NCBI GenBank assembly: GCA_945898055.1
Contig: CAMDGV010000037.1
Location: forward strand, 1-43,019
DNA from: Akkermansia muciniphila
GTDB lineage: Bacteria > Verrucomicrobiota > Verrucomicrobiia > Limisphaerales > UBA9464
DNA: 43,019 nucleotides
Direction: 5' to 3'
Positions 19,303 through 27,543 of this stretch are shown in pieces (the first letter of the stretch is position 1; every line of letters begins with the position of its first letter). The notes beneath the pieces are model-generated. The model did no database searches. It worked only from the letters and a program-made list of their open reading frames with translations, and was not told where the DNA came from. Both the position numbers and the translations under genes were made by a program.

Positions 19303-20106
19303 ATGCATCCAGATCGCTTATTAGGAGATCAACGCCCGGCACTTCGGGGTTTCACTCTGATCGAACTGTTGGTCGTCATCGCCATTATTGCGATTCTGGC
19401 GGGCATGTTGCTGCCCACGCTGGCCCGGGCACGGGAAAAGGCCAAGCGGATCAACTGCGTCTCCAATCTCAAACAGCAAGCGCTGGCTTTTCATCTTTAT
19501 GCGGATGATTTCCGCGACATCTTCCCGACCGCCGATCAGACGACTGCGTGGAAACTGGACGCACTTTATGTCATGAGCAAAGACCAAGGCCTGACTCTGA
19601 TCAGCTACGGCATGGCCGGCGGTGCCGTCCGCAAAAACGCGGCTGAATTCGAGGCCGACATCAAACAGAAAAAAGTCCTTCCCACCACGTGGCGGTGTCC
19701 GTCCCGAAATGACGCGCCCCGGCTCTTCGACGAAAAGGGACTGTTGCATATCGATAATTATATGATCCTGACCGGTCTTCGCGGTACGGGTTTGAACCCG
19801 GACCCACGTTTTAAAGGAACCCGTTCGCCCGCTAAATCCTCGGATCCCCTAGGTCCCATCAGCGGGGATCACACGCTGGTGTTCCCCGCCCAGAAGGCTT
19901 GGACATCCAACCATGGCAGCAAAGGCCCGGTGCCGATTCTGGGGCAGGTAGATTTTTCAAATACGCCCTCGGGTCTCAACGAAGCGTTTAGCGATGGCCA
20001 TGCGGAATGGATTTCCCAAGCTCGGGTTCCTCGGGCCGCCGCTGGAACTTTCGCGAAATCGATGTGGGTCTCCGGATGGCCTTGGGATTGGGGATGGGCA
20101 GAATAA
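19303..20106 (+). CDS. Type II pseudopilin of the H-X9-DG family
   Basis: The product has 267 residues. It begins with a short leader and the prepilin cleavage/methylation motif ([20 protein letters not shown]), followed by the signature [20 protein letters not shown]. The rest is a globular beta-rich domain with [15 protein letters not shown] and, near the end, [12 protein letters not shown], the DG element of the H-X9-DG signature. Such proteins are processed by a prepilin peptidase and are very numerous in Verrucomicrobiota and Planctomycetota; individual roles are mostly unknown. No secretion machinery genes lie nearby. It is followed after 12 bases by one copy of the 22-base dispersed motif and then by a truncated relative. 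The ATG start is supported by the leader directly ahead of the Gly cleavage site. Confidence 0.85.
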   Translation: MHPDRLLGDQRPALRGFTLIELLVVIAIIAILAGMLLPTLARAREKAKRINCVSNLKQQALAFHLYADDFRDIFPTADQTTAWKLDALYVMSKDQGLTLISYGMAGGAVRKNAAEFEADIKQKKVLPTTWRCPSRNDAPRLFDEKGLLHIDNYMILTGLRGTGLNPDPRFKGTRSPAKSSDPLGPISGDHTLVFPAQKAWTSNHGSKGPVPILGQVDFSNTPSGLNEAFSDGHAEWISQARVPRAAAGTFAKSMWVSGWPWDWGWAE

Positions 20107-20118
20107 GGCGCTCAATCT

Positions 20119-20140
20119 ACTGACAGGAAATTGCTTTTTT
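20119..20140 (+). repeat. 22-base dispersed motif, copy 1
   Basis: This is ACTGACAGGAAATTGCTTTT plus TT, 12 bases past the pseudopilin stop. It differs at one base from the copy at 21982-22003. Confidence 0.7.
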
Positions 20141-20148
20141 CACGGGGA

Positions 20149-20478
20149 GGGGAAAAGCAGTTTACTTGGAACTACTCCGTCAAACTGGGCGACATCCCTG
20201 AACCCTCGCAGACCGTGACTTTCGGGGAAAATAAGTCCTCCTCACCCTAGGCTTACCTGGACTTCCTTCAGGGCGAGGGTGACGGTGATGACATTAACAA
20301 AGTGGAACTCGGCAGTCACGGCTCAGGTGGCTCTCGGTCGGGAAAATCCAACTTCGGCTTCGTCGATAGAAGCGTGCGATCGCTCGGGCTTGGACAATCG
20401 ATCACTCCGATCGACCTCTGGTCAGCCACGGCCGCCTCCCGAAAACTGCCTCCTGTACCTTTTAGTCAGATCAAGTAA
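20149..20478 (+). pseudogene. C-terminal remnant of an H-X9-DG pseudopilin
   Basis: The frame from about 20149 reads FTWNYSVKLGDIPEPSQTVT, then an in-frame TAG (20248-20250), then GSRSGKSNFGFVDRSVRSL and a TAA at 20476-20478. The PxPSQT element, the SHGSGG / NFGFVD block and the final LWSAT are those of the C-terminal half of this pseudopilin family. The usual DG has become DR, and the whole N-terminal half including the prepilin peptide is missing. The remnant begins right after the first dispersed 22-base motif. It is dead: no start codon, an internal stop and a damaged signature. Confidence 0.7.
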
Positions 20479-20501
20479 CGGGCAGGTTAAAGAACCAACC
20501 T

Positions 20502-21254
20502 CTACCGGGCTTTTTGCCAATCCTTGACCGTGCTCCAAGCAATCCCTTGAAGGAAAGACGCCTCCTCCGCTGAAACACCTTCCGGACAGTACGGCAGCCC
20601 GGTTGGATTTACCCCAAGGACGACTGCATAGATCACACTGGCAGCGAGGTACGTGCCGTGAATCGTCTCGTGCTCCCGGTCCGGTCCCAGCATGGCCAAG
20701 CCCGGTCGCGTTTCGAGAGAACGCCGGAAAGCCGCCCCCACCGGTGCCACGGGCAGGCTCAACTCCTTGCTAATCGCTCGGTGCGCCTGTTCGATCTGGT
20801 CCAAGCCAACCCACTTCAAGCGCTCGTAAGGCCACGCCATAAACAGCGCCGTCCGCCCTCCCGCCGCTCGGATCTCCCGGTCAAAAAGCCGGACCTGCTC
20901 AAAAAACGGCGCCACCTCATGTTCCGTCAGCTCCGGGATATCTTCCTGAAGAATCACCAAATCGTAATGGCCGTCGCGGATTTTCTCATGCACCCACTTC
21001 TCCCCCTGCAGAATCTTCAACGTCGCTCCACCTTTCGCGGCCCGATCGGTCTTTGGCGTCAGCAGCGGGTTGGCTGATTCCGCCAACTGTCTGAAATGAT
21101 TCTCCAGCCCACCGTTGTAATAAGTGAAACTGTTACCCACAAATAGGATTCGATTCGGAGCTTTCAAGACAGGGGATGATGCACTGGGAACGCGGCGACA
21201 CGCGGCGCACAAAAAGGCCATCGCCAAAATCAAGGTATGCCCTCGGTGTTTCAC
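20502..21254 (-). CDS. SGNH/GDSL-type hydrolase family protein
   Basis: From the GTG at 21254 the product has 250 residues. A hydrophobic N-terminus (HTLILAMAFLCAACRR) suggests export, possibly as a lipoprotein, though the lipobox is not canonical. The nucleophile block is RILFVGNSFTYYNGGL (GNS, block I of the SGNH family). A VILQEDIPELT segment follows in the position of block III, and the C-terminal IHGTYLAASVIYAVVLG holds the putative catalytic His in a GxYLAA context. These enzymes are esterases or carbohydrate deacetylases; the substrate is unknown. The frame is open up to 21518, but the extra 88 codons overlap the divergent acetyltransferase and resemble no domain. The start is uncertain; GGCGGA directly abuts the GTG, which is poor spacing. 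Confidence 0.7.
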   Translation of the reverse strand: MKHRGHTLILAMAFLCAACRRVPSASSPVLKAPNRILFVGNSFTYYNGGLENHFRQLAESANPLLTPKTDRAAKGGATLKILQGEKWVHEKIRDGHYDLVILQEDIPELTEHEVAPFFEQVRLFDREIRAAGGRTALFMAWPYERLKWVGLDQIEQAHRAISKELSLPVAPVGAAFRRSLETRPGLAMLGPDREHETIHGTYLAASVIYAVVLGVNPTGLPYCPEGVSAEEASFLQGIAWSTVKDWQKAR

Positions 21255-21413
21255 TCCGCCAAAATAAGCAACAAGGCATCGCTCGGTCAATGTCGCCCAG
21301 GGGGACCCAAACCCGCACCACTCAAGTTCCTCCCATTGACGCAATCGACCGTTCCTTTCTATGCTCCAAGGAGGAAACATCCTTACGAAACCCGACACGT
21401 TGCCGCGGAAGAT

Positions 21414-21977
21414 ATGATCCTCACCAAACTGGCCAGCGAGCCCTCCGAGCTGGCCGGCATCCTCGCGTTGCAGACCATGAACCTGAGAAAAAATCTCAGC
21501 GAAACTGAGGCTGCCCAACAGGGGTTTTTAATCGCCGAATATGGGCCGGACTACTTGAGCCTGATGAACCAGAGCCAACCCTCGGTCATCGCCTTGGACG
21601 GCGATCGCGTCGTGGGCTACGCCTTGGTGGCCACCCAAGCCGTTCGGGATGGACACCCCCTCTTGGCCGACCTGTTCCACCAAATTGATCAACTTCACTT
21701 CAAGGGCGAACCATTGAAGGGCGCAAATTACGTCGTCGTGGCTCAACTCTGCGTGGCCAAGGAATACCGGGGCATCGGGTTGGTCGGGCGGCTGTACGGA
21801 CACTTCAGGGACTCCCTTCAAACCCACTACCGGTACACTGTCACCGACATCGCGAAACCCAACCAACGCTCTCTCCAAGCCCACCTCAAAACCGGCTTTC
21901 AAGTGATCCACTCCATCAACTTCGAAGGCCTGGAGTGGAACGTGGTCCTCTGGGATTGGACCGCCCATGGGTCCTAA
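21414..21977 (+). CDS. GNAT family N-acetyltransferase
   Basis: From the ATG at 21414 the product has 187 residues. The GNAT acetyl-CoA signature is AQLCVAKEYRGIGLVGRLYG (R-G-x-G-x-x pyrophosphate loop) and the fold continues with PNQRSLQAHLKTGFQVIHSI, the typical late helix and strand. DGDRVVGYALVAT is strand beta 4. It should transfer an acetyl group from acetyl-CoA to an amine; the acceptor is unknown. GGAAG sits shortly upstream of the ATG. A longer frame from 21237 overlaps the divergent hydrolase and is not believed. It is divergent from the SGNH hydrolase at about 21255-21413. The second copy of the 22-base motif follows the stop after 4 bases. Confidence 0.8.
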   Translation: MILTKLASEPSELAGILALQTMNLRKNLSETEAAQQGFLIAEYGPDYLSLMNQSQPSVIALDGDRVVGYALVATQAVRDGHPLLADLFHQIDQLHFKGEPLKGANYVVVAQLCVAKEYRGIGLVGRLYGHFRDSLQTHYRYTVTDIAKPNQRSLQAHLKTGFQVIHSINFEGLEWNVVLWDWTAHGS

Positions 21978-21981
21978 AGTG

Positions 21982-22003
21982 ACTGATAGGAAATTGCTTT
22001 TTT
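21982..22003 (+). repeat. 22-base dispersed motif, copy 2
   Basis: ACTGATAGGAAATTGCTTTT plus TT, just behind the acetyltransferase stop; 21 of 22 bases match copy 1. Confidence 0.7.
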
Positions 22004-22557
22004 GAGGCGGAGTTCAACAGCACGTGACGTCGGCTCATGCCGGATTCGCTTTGGAACCGGTGGAGGCCATGATCGTTCAAGGACCGCGGTCGGATTTTTT
22101 CTCAAGAGTCATTCTCGGATGCCAGAATGACACCATGTCCACTCAATACGAGTTGTCTGCAGACAAATCCTCGATCACCGGTACTGGAAAGGCTTGGCCG
22201 ACGGACCACATTTATTCTTGGATCTGTATCAAAAGCGAATATGAGAGAACAACCATCGAACTGCAAATCGCCTCACCCTTCGACGGATTCATGACTCTAA
22301 CTAAATGATCCACGGGCCATCTTCCCCAGAGTCAATTGTTTACGCATGATGAAGAAGTTCTGCATCTCAGGAGCAGTCCTCTTGGTTTTAGGTCTGCTCC
22401 TGGCAACATTCCGTTTCCGTTCAACGCGTACTGGGATTCCCGGCTCCTTGGAATCCGAAGTCAACGCCTCCAATCTGGTCCCGACGGGAGTTAAGTTTTC
22501 CTGATTGCCATTCCAGATCAGGATACCGCACGGCATCGGCACCGTCCGCTGCCGGCT
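22004..22557. other. Gene-poor stretch with one possible very small gene
   Basis: Between the acetyltransferase and the sulfatase I see no recognisable gene. A plus-strand frame at 22135-22308 (57 codons from an internal ATG) has ordinary composition but no known domain. The only stretch with a protein-like N-terminus is listed at 22346-22504. Confidence 0.4.
22346..22504 (+). CDS. Possible 52-residue membrane peptide
   Basis: The frame starts MMKKFCISGAVLLVLGLLLA, a textbook signal or membrane anchor with basic n-region, and goes on for 32 more residues before TGA. No Shine-Dalgarno sequence is obvious and no family is recognised. It could be the surviving 5' end of a lost exported protein. 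Low confidence. Confidence 0.25.
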   Translation: MMKKFCISGAVLLVLGLLLATFRFRSTRTGIPGSLESEVNASNLVPTGVKFS

Positions 22558-24054
22558 TCATGGCCGCGGGCTCGTGGCGGCAAGGATGCGGGCAAGTTCC
22601 GACTGGAGCCTGATCACGATTTCGCCTTTGCCCGCCGCAAGATTGTTCGTTTCTCCTGGGTCCTCGTTGAGGTTGTAGAGTTGGCCGGGCGGCTCGTTCA
22701 GAGCTGGAACGATGGGGCTGCCGGGACGCATGAAGAACTCGGGTTCGCGACCTTCGATCCATTTCCACGGACCGGATCGGATCGATTTGCCGATGATGAG
22801 AGACTCCCGCACGGGCTTGTTCTCCGGTTGGGTGCCGAGCAGGATCGGCAGGAAGCTAATACTGTCATGGTCGGCCTCCGAGGGCAGTCTGGCTTGGGTC
22901 ACTTCCGCCAGCGTTGCCATCAGGTCGGTGAAACAGATGAGTTGCGCACTCGTCGAACCAGGTTTCACCTTGCCCGGCCACCGGGAGATGAACGGCATGC
23001 GATGCCCGCCTTCCCAGAGCGAGTTCTTCATGCCGCGCAGACCGCCGACAGAATCGTGCCCGGTGCGTTTCACATCTTCGGGATACCAGACGGGGCCATT
23101 GTCGGACGTAAAGATGACCAGCGTGTTGTCGGCGAGCTTGGTGTCCTTGAGCGCCTGAAGCACCCGGCCGATCATCGCATCGACCATCGTGGCGAAATCG
23201 CCATACATGCCGGCTTTGCTTCGGCCCTGAAACTCTGGCGATGGCAGCCAAGGCGTGTGTGGACCCGTGGGTGCAAAGTAGAGCATCAGGGGCTTTGCTG
23301 CAGACGACTTCGCGTGATCGCGAATGACAGCGATTGCCTCGTCGGTGAGTCTCGGGAGCACATCCTTCAACTCCAAGCCCGGCGCGATGCCCCCGCCTAG
23401 CCAGAACTCGCCCTGGATTCGTGCCAACCCTTCGGTGTGATGCTCGGCGATCTCGCTCGTTGGAGGCGTCAACGCAAGATCCCCGCGCAGATAGAAATAG
23501 GGCGGGATGTCAGTCGAGGCGCGAAAGCCAAAGAACGAATTGAAGCCCCGATCTACCGGACCGCCAGCCAGCACCTTGTCGTAGCCATTCTGCTGAAACC
23601 CGAGATGCCATTTCCCCACCATGGCCGCGCGATAGCCCTGCGATTTCAACAGCGAGGCAATCGTCACTTGGCCCGCCTCGATCAATGGCCGCTTCGCCCA
23701 CTTTGAAACGTCGGTGCGTAATGGATACCGCCCGGTCATCAGCCCGTAGCGCGACGCATGGCAGAGCGGACCCGGCGCGTGGGCATCGGTAAAGCGGATC
23801 CCTTCCCGCGCCAGACGGTCAATGTTCGGCGTGGCGATCTTCGAATGAGGATTGTAGCATCCCGGATCGCCATAGCCCATGTCATCTGCGAGGATGATGA
23901 GGACGTTCGGCTTGCTGGCGGGCTTGGCTGCTTCCGCGCCGTGTGCAGCCAGAGATGGCAGCACGAGGGCAGTGGGAACGGCGTGCACGAGCATGGCCAT
24001 CATCACGAACCTGCGCCAACCACTACGCGCCTGGTGCTTTATGTCGTTCTTCAT
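22558..24054 (-). CDS. Secreted arylsulfatase-type sulfatase
   Basis: The product has 498 residues from the ATG at 24054. A signal peptide runs to about residue 40 (RRFVMMAMLVHAVPTAL). Metal ligands D57-D58 lie in IILADDMGYGDPG. The sulfatase signature is LCHASRYGLMTGRYPLR with C98 as the residue to be oxidised to formylglycine (C-x-A-S-R variant of C-x-P-S-R). GKWHLG, TGPHTPW and IFTSDNGP supply the remaining active-site elements. It hydrolyses sulfate esters, probably of polysaccharides, outside the cytoplasm; no formylglycine-generating enzyme is in the window. Its ATG overlaps the TGA of the upstream decayed reading frame (ATGA), so it was once translationally coupled to a transporter gene now mostly deleted. 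The frame is open up to 24210, but that part has no signal peptide and is shadow. This block looks richer in GC than its surroundings. Confidence 0.9.
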   Translation of the reverse strand: MKNDIKHQARSGWRRFVMMAMLVHAVPTALVLPSLAAHGAEAAKPASKPNVLIILADDMGYGDPGCYNPHSKIATPNIDRLAREGIRFTDAHAPGPLCHASRYGLMTGRYPLRTDVSKWAKRPLIEAGQVTIASLLKSQGYRAAMVGKWHLGFQQNGYDKVLAGGPVDRGFNSFFGFRASTDIPPYFYLRGDLALTPPTSEIAEHHTEGLARIQGEFWLGGGIAPGLELKDVLPRLTDEAIAVIRDHAKSSAAKPLMLYFAPTGPHTPWLPSPEFQGRSKAGMYGDFATMVDAMIGRVLQALKDTKLADNTLVIFTSDNGPVWYPEDVKRTGHDSVGGLRGMKNSLWEGGHRMPFISRWPGKVKPGSTSAQLICFTDLMATLAEVTQARLPSEADHDSISFLPILLGTQPENKPVRESLIIGKSIRSGPWKWIEGREPEFFMRPGSPIVPALNEPPGQLYNLNEDPGETNNLAAGKGEIVIRLQSELARILAATSPRP

Positions 24055-24476
24055 TCTTGGAGATCCTGGCCCGTCGTGTTCGGAGCGAACCCTATGACGA
24101 TGAGGCCCAAGAGGTAAATCAGTCCGCAGGTCGCGCCTGCTCTTGGATCGGATCCGCCCATCGCCGCGAACAACGCGCCTGCGGCCATAACGTCCAGGGC
24201 GGTGGCCCATCTAAGCGGCGATCTGTGCGCCGGGAAACTGCCCAGCACCGCCCGGTTCAAGCCAAGAACCAGATTGCTCACCAGCTTCATCTTGGAGGCG
24301 CTGCCACAATCCCCAACATGAAGAACCCTGCTTGCGAAACACGTGAACCGGTCATCGCACTGCACCACCGCGCTGCCCATCAGGCCCAGTCCAATCAACC
24401 CGATCAGCACGCGATCCGAAGCCTCCGCCGGCGCAGCAACCGACGACGTCTGTTGACCAGAGGGTGGCAAGGCCAT
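24051..24476 (-). pseudogene. Fused remnants of a hydroxyisobutyrate dehydrogenase and an MFS transporter
   Basis: The frame of 141 codons joins pieces of two families. Near the start is a Rossmann-type IGLIGLGLMGSAV, then VLHVGDCGSASKMKLVSNLV and LGLNRAVLG, the NAD-side and catalytic-lysine helix segments of 3-hydroxyisobutyrate dehydrogenase-like proteins, with about 120 residues missing between them. From about residue 95 on (GALFAAMGGSDPRAG, CGLIYLLGLIVIGFAPNTTG) the text matches the last helix and tail of an MFS sugar transporter. The TGA overlaps the sulfatase ATG. The simplest reading is that deletions fused a dehydrogenase gene to the 3' end of an MFS gene in an operon with the sulfatase. 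It is unlikely to make a functional enzyme. Confidence 0.6.
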
Positions 24477-24753
24477 TCCTTACATTCTAATGACCGGGCC
24501 CGACTGTGAACATACTAAAACTGCCGATTCTCCTACGGAAGGTCAGTGGCACGCCGCAGAAAAAGAAAATGCCGCCGAACTTCGCGAGGTTGCCGCCCTG
24601 GCATAGAGACTCCCCGCCTTGGTCGTCCTTCGAGACAGCGTTGTGCGGACGCGGACGCCATCGGCGGCTCTGACTGTGCTGCCGGAAAGGCCCTGAGCGA
24701 CCAGCAGTTGGTTGAAGTTAGCGGAGTGTGCAAACAGGAAGTCATTGCTTCAG
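24477..24753. other. Intergenic stretch, probably decayed
   Basis: Some 280 bases between the dehydrogenase remnant and the dienelactone hydrolase. All three minus-strand frames are interrupted. One reads FNQLLVAQGLSGSTV, which could be a further decayed part of an enzyme, but I cannot assign it. Confidence 0.3.
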
Positions 24754-25674
24754 CTACGCTTGTCCAAGGTGCTGTTTGAAGAACGCCACGGTGCGTTCCC
24801 AAGCCAACTGCGCGTTTTTCTCATCGTAGCGACCGGTCGAGTCGTTGTGGAAGCCGTGGTTGCACTTCGGATACATCTGCATCGTGTAGTTCGCCTTGGC
24901 CGCCTTCAAATCGGCCTCGTACTCGGGCCAGGTGTCGTTGACCCTCTTGTCCAACTCAGCAAGCTGCACCAACAAAGGGGCCTTGATGTTTTTGCGAAGC
25001 TCCTTCGCTGCCGGCGTGCCATAGAAGGGGACGCCCGCGCTAAGAGTATCAGGGATGACGGCGGCAAGCATATTGACGATGTACCCGCCAAAACAGAATC
25101 CCACGGCGCCCAGCTTTCCGTTGCTCAGTTCGTGAGATCGAAGAAACTTCGCCGCAGCAACGAAGTCCTGCTCAATTTTGACCTTATCCATCGAACTCTG
25201 CACTGCGCGGCCATCGTCGTCGTTACCTGGGTAACCGCCTCGCGAATGCAGAGCGTCCGGCGCGAACGCAACAAAGCCCGCCTTGGCCACTCGACGGGCA
25301 ACGTCTTTGATATAGGGATTGAGCCCCCGGTTCTCATGCACCACTAGCACCACCGGAGCCTTCCCCTTCAAGGCTGTTGGAACCACGAGGTAGCCTCGCC
25401 CCTCGCCGTGGCCGTCAGGGGAGGGAAAAACCATGTAACGAGGTTTGATCTCGGGATCATTGAACGAAACCAGCTCCGCATTGGCGTAATCGGGCATCAA
25501 GGTTGCCAGAAGAACGCTCATCGTGAAACCGGTCGCAGCCAGCGTCGAGAGCCGGTTCATAAAAGTACGACGGTCGATCACGCCGTGAGCGTATTCGTCA
25601 TACCAGTCGAATGCCTCCTGCGGAATCGGATGATGGGCAGTCGTGTTGGGTTCGCTGGTGGGCATGGAGTTCAT
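24754..25674 (-). CDS. Exported dienelactone hydrolase family protein
   Basis: The product has 306 residues from the ATG at 25674. An N-terminal soluble part (HPIPQEAFDWYDEYAHGVID) is followed by a Tat-like signal, RRTFMNRLSTLAATGF, ending near DYANA (residue 66). The alpha/beta-hydrolase domain has the nucleophile C194 in GFCFGG, as in dienelactone hydrolase, D242 (LAELDKRVN) and H273 (CNHGFHND), giving the Cys-Asp-His triad. VVHENRGLNPYI supplies the oxyanion region. This architecture (ribbon of 35 residues, then RRxF) is common for dienelactone hydrolase-like proteins in many phyla; natural substrates are mostly unknown. Monocistronic as far as visible. The frame reaches 25764, but the extra residues resemble nothing and an ATG is preferred. 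Confidence 0.85.
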   Translation of the reverse strand: MNSMPTSEPNTTAHHPIPQEAFDWYDEYAHGVIDRRTFMNRLSTLAATGFTMSVLLATLMPDYANAELVSFNDPEIKPRYMVFPSPDGHGEGRGYLVVPTALKGKAPVVLVVHENRGLNPYIKDVARRVAKAGFVAFAPDALHSRGGYPGNDDDGRAVQSSMDKVKIEQDFVAAAKFLRSHELSNGKLGAVGFCFGGYIVNMLAAVIPDTLSAGVPFYGTPAAKELRKNIKAPLLVQLAELDKRVNDTWPEYEADLKAAKANYTMQMYPKCNHGFHNDSTGRYDEKNAQLAWERTVAFFKQHLGQA

Positions 25675-26074
25675 AGCGCCGTTTCTAACCGAAATTGCCG
25701 AGGACTCAAGAGCCAAAGTCTCATCGGCCGGGTGGCAATTACCATCGTGCGCTGCTCGATGCACAACGGGCCATGCGAGTCAGGGATACAACGGATACAA
25801 GGGTGAGGAATGGGATGCCTGTTAGAAGTGCTCCCTGCGGCTTATTGATAGCAGGAATTTGCTTTTTGACGCGAAGGGTAAAAGGGGGATTTAGTTTTCA
25901 AAGGCTACTTTCAACACCCTATTTTCCTTCGAAAAACTAGGTTAACCGACCGTTTTCGAAGCCTGCGTGTTCGAGAACTCGCACCCTGAAATCTCTTGGT
26001 CTACTTCTCTTTTTCAATTGATCCAAAAACGAATTCTGACCTCAACCTAAAGCCTTTAACTGCCCCTACTCCTA
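25675..26074. other. Intergenic stretch containing dispersed motif copy 3
   Basis: Four hundred bases with no gene. It contains the third, less perfect copy of the 22-base dispersed motif (25844-25868). The promoter of the pseudopilin at 26075 should lie in the AT-rich part after 25900. Confidence 0.5.
25844..25868 (+). repeat. 22-base dispersed motif, copy 3 (diverged)
   Basis: ATTGATAGCAGGAATTTGCT followed by TTTTG; matches copies 1 and 2 over TGATA, GGAA and TTGCTTTTT with a two-base insertion. Confidence 0.5.
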
Positions 26075-26866
26075 ATGACCTTTAAACAATCTCGAGCCTT
26101 CACTCTCCTTGAATTACTCGTGGTCATTGCGATTATTGCCATTTTGGCAGGGATGCTTCTACCGGCCTTGGGTCGAGCTAAAGCTAAAGCCAATGAGATT
26201 AAATGCGTCAATAATCTCAAGTAAATCGGTTTGGCCAATTTCATGTATGTCAATGACTCAGGAAAGGTTCTTCCTTACACCTTAAGCGGCGACCTCTGGA
26301 TGAAGGGACTCTCCTCTCTCTATGCCACAGTGAACTCAGTCCGGATCTGTCCTAAGGCTGTTTACAACGTCAAAAAACCGAGTGGTTCGGCGACAACGGC
26401 TTGGGTTTGGGGCAGCGAGGTCAAACTCGGAACCCGCGAACCTCGCTGGGCCGGCAGCTACGCGCTAAATGGCTGGATGTATGCCGGCGATTGGCCAGAT
26501 GGCGCAGGCCTTTTTCCTAGGGTCAAAAACGCTTTTCGCGCGGAGAACGACATTAGTAATCCGTCCTCGACTCCTGTCTTCAGCGATTCCATGTGGGTAG
26601 ATGCTTGGCCTCAAGAAAAGGATCGACCGGCTCCCAACTTGCTGGAAGGAGACGCCGGACTCAACGCTGGTCTGTCCCGCATTGTTCTCGACCGACACGG
26701 AAGCGGTTCCATGAACGTACCCCGCATCATTCCCACCGGAAGTCGACTGCCCGGATCTATTAATCTTAGCTTTGCTGACGGCCACGCTGGCCCCACGGGT
26801 AATGAACTTCTCTGGAGCCTGACCTGGCATAAAAATTGGTCCAATGGCGTGGTTCGCCCTCGCTAA
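26075..26866 (+). pseudogene. H-X9-DG pseudopilin gene stopped by a nonsense codon
   Basis: The ATG at 26075 opens a prepilin N-terminus ([40 protein letters not shown]) and after 49 codons meets a TAA at 26222-26224, where relatives have Gln (NLKQIGLA). The same frame then continues without any other stop for 213 codons: IGLANFMYVNDSGKVLPYTL, YALNGWMYAGDWPDG, and the terminal INLSFADGHAGPTGNELLW with the DG signature. All the rest is in good order, so a single CAA/CAG to TAA change is the only damage. Either a recent null mutation, a sequencing error, or a stop that is suppressed. Its 3' end overlaps the convergent membrane-protein gene by about 100 bases. Confidence 0.85.
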
Positions 26867-27326
26867 ATTTTTGCCTCGCCCCACTCAAGCTTCGAATCTG
26901 CGGGTGCATCATTCCACCTCCACTGTGCGCCGTTCGAGCGAACAACACTGAAGTGATTAAACCGAGTGCAACGACGACGCCTAGGGTTACCGTTGGAAAT
27001 GAGCGACCTCCCCGCCCAAAAACTAAGGACACGCTAGCGGCTACTCCCCAAAAAAAGACGCTCGTCGTTGCCTGATCTGCCGATTCCTCGTGCCTTTGCA
27101 TCCCCTCTTTTAGAGCCGTAAATCGAGACGGTTCAACTCCTGCTGCCTGATCTCCGGTGAATTTTATTCCAATGGCCGCTAGACCCAAAAAAACGGACCA
27201 AAGAAGTGCCACTTTTTGGATATCACGACTTTTAAAAACCCATCCCCAAATCAGTAATGCCATCAGAAAAGGCACACCGATGACAGGGAGGTGATTCAAT
27301 GCCAAATGCAGAAGCGTCCAGTTCAC
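26766..27326 (-). CDS. Small four-helix integral membrane protein (DUF2231-like)
   Basis: The product has 186 residues. It begins MNWTLLHLALNHLPVIGVPF, the N-terminal signature of a family of small membrane proteins (H-x-x-L-N-H-x-P-V-x-G), followed by helices at about 16-32, 40-58, 88-105 and 110-128. The conserved tail TAHSGGGMMHPQIR is present. Function is unknown; several His residues at helix ends suggest metal or heme contacts, which is inference. The last 35 residues (YARSGSREVHYPWGQRGRQQ) are hydrophilic, look unlike the family and overlap the 3' end of the convergent pseudopilin, so the original stop may have been lost. Confidence 0.6.
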   Translation of the reverse strand: MNWTLLHLALNHLPVIGVPFLMALLIWGWVFKSRDIQKVALLWSVFLGLAAIGIKFTGDQAAGVEPSRFTALKEGMQRHEESADQATTSVFFWGVAASVSLVFGRGGRSFPTVTLGVVVALGLITSVLFARTAHSGGGMMHPQIRSLSGARQKFSEGEPRHWTNFYARSGSREVHYPWGQRGRQQS

Positions 27327-27543
27327 TTTGGAGAGTGTTACCCCTTTTCACCTGTTTGCATCTTAGAATCGATCGGCTTTTCATCCGGCTCACCTCCACG
27401 ACATCGCAAAATAAAATGTCGTAAACTAAGACTGTCGTTGCAGAGCCACTACACAGAACGGTCGGGAGAGGATCTGTCCTCTATGACTTATCACCCCTTC
27501 ATCATCCAAGCTAGAGTGCTGAGTGTTAAATAGATATTCATAA

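Noticed and set aside
22681-23400. A 239-codon plus-strand frame opposite the sulfatase.
   Set aside because: Antisense shadow in GC-rich DNA; the sulfatase has all catalytic motifs.
23943-24509. A 188-codon plus-strand frame.
   Set aside because: Shadow of the sulfatase start and the decayed dehydrogenase/MFS frame.
24712-25806. Long plus-strand frames opposite the dienelactone hydrolase.
   Set aside because: Antisense shadows with no family resemblance.
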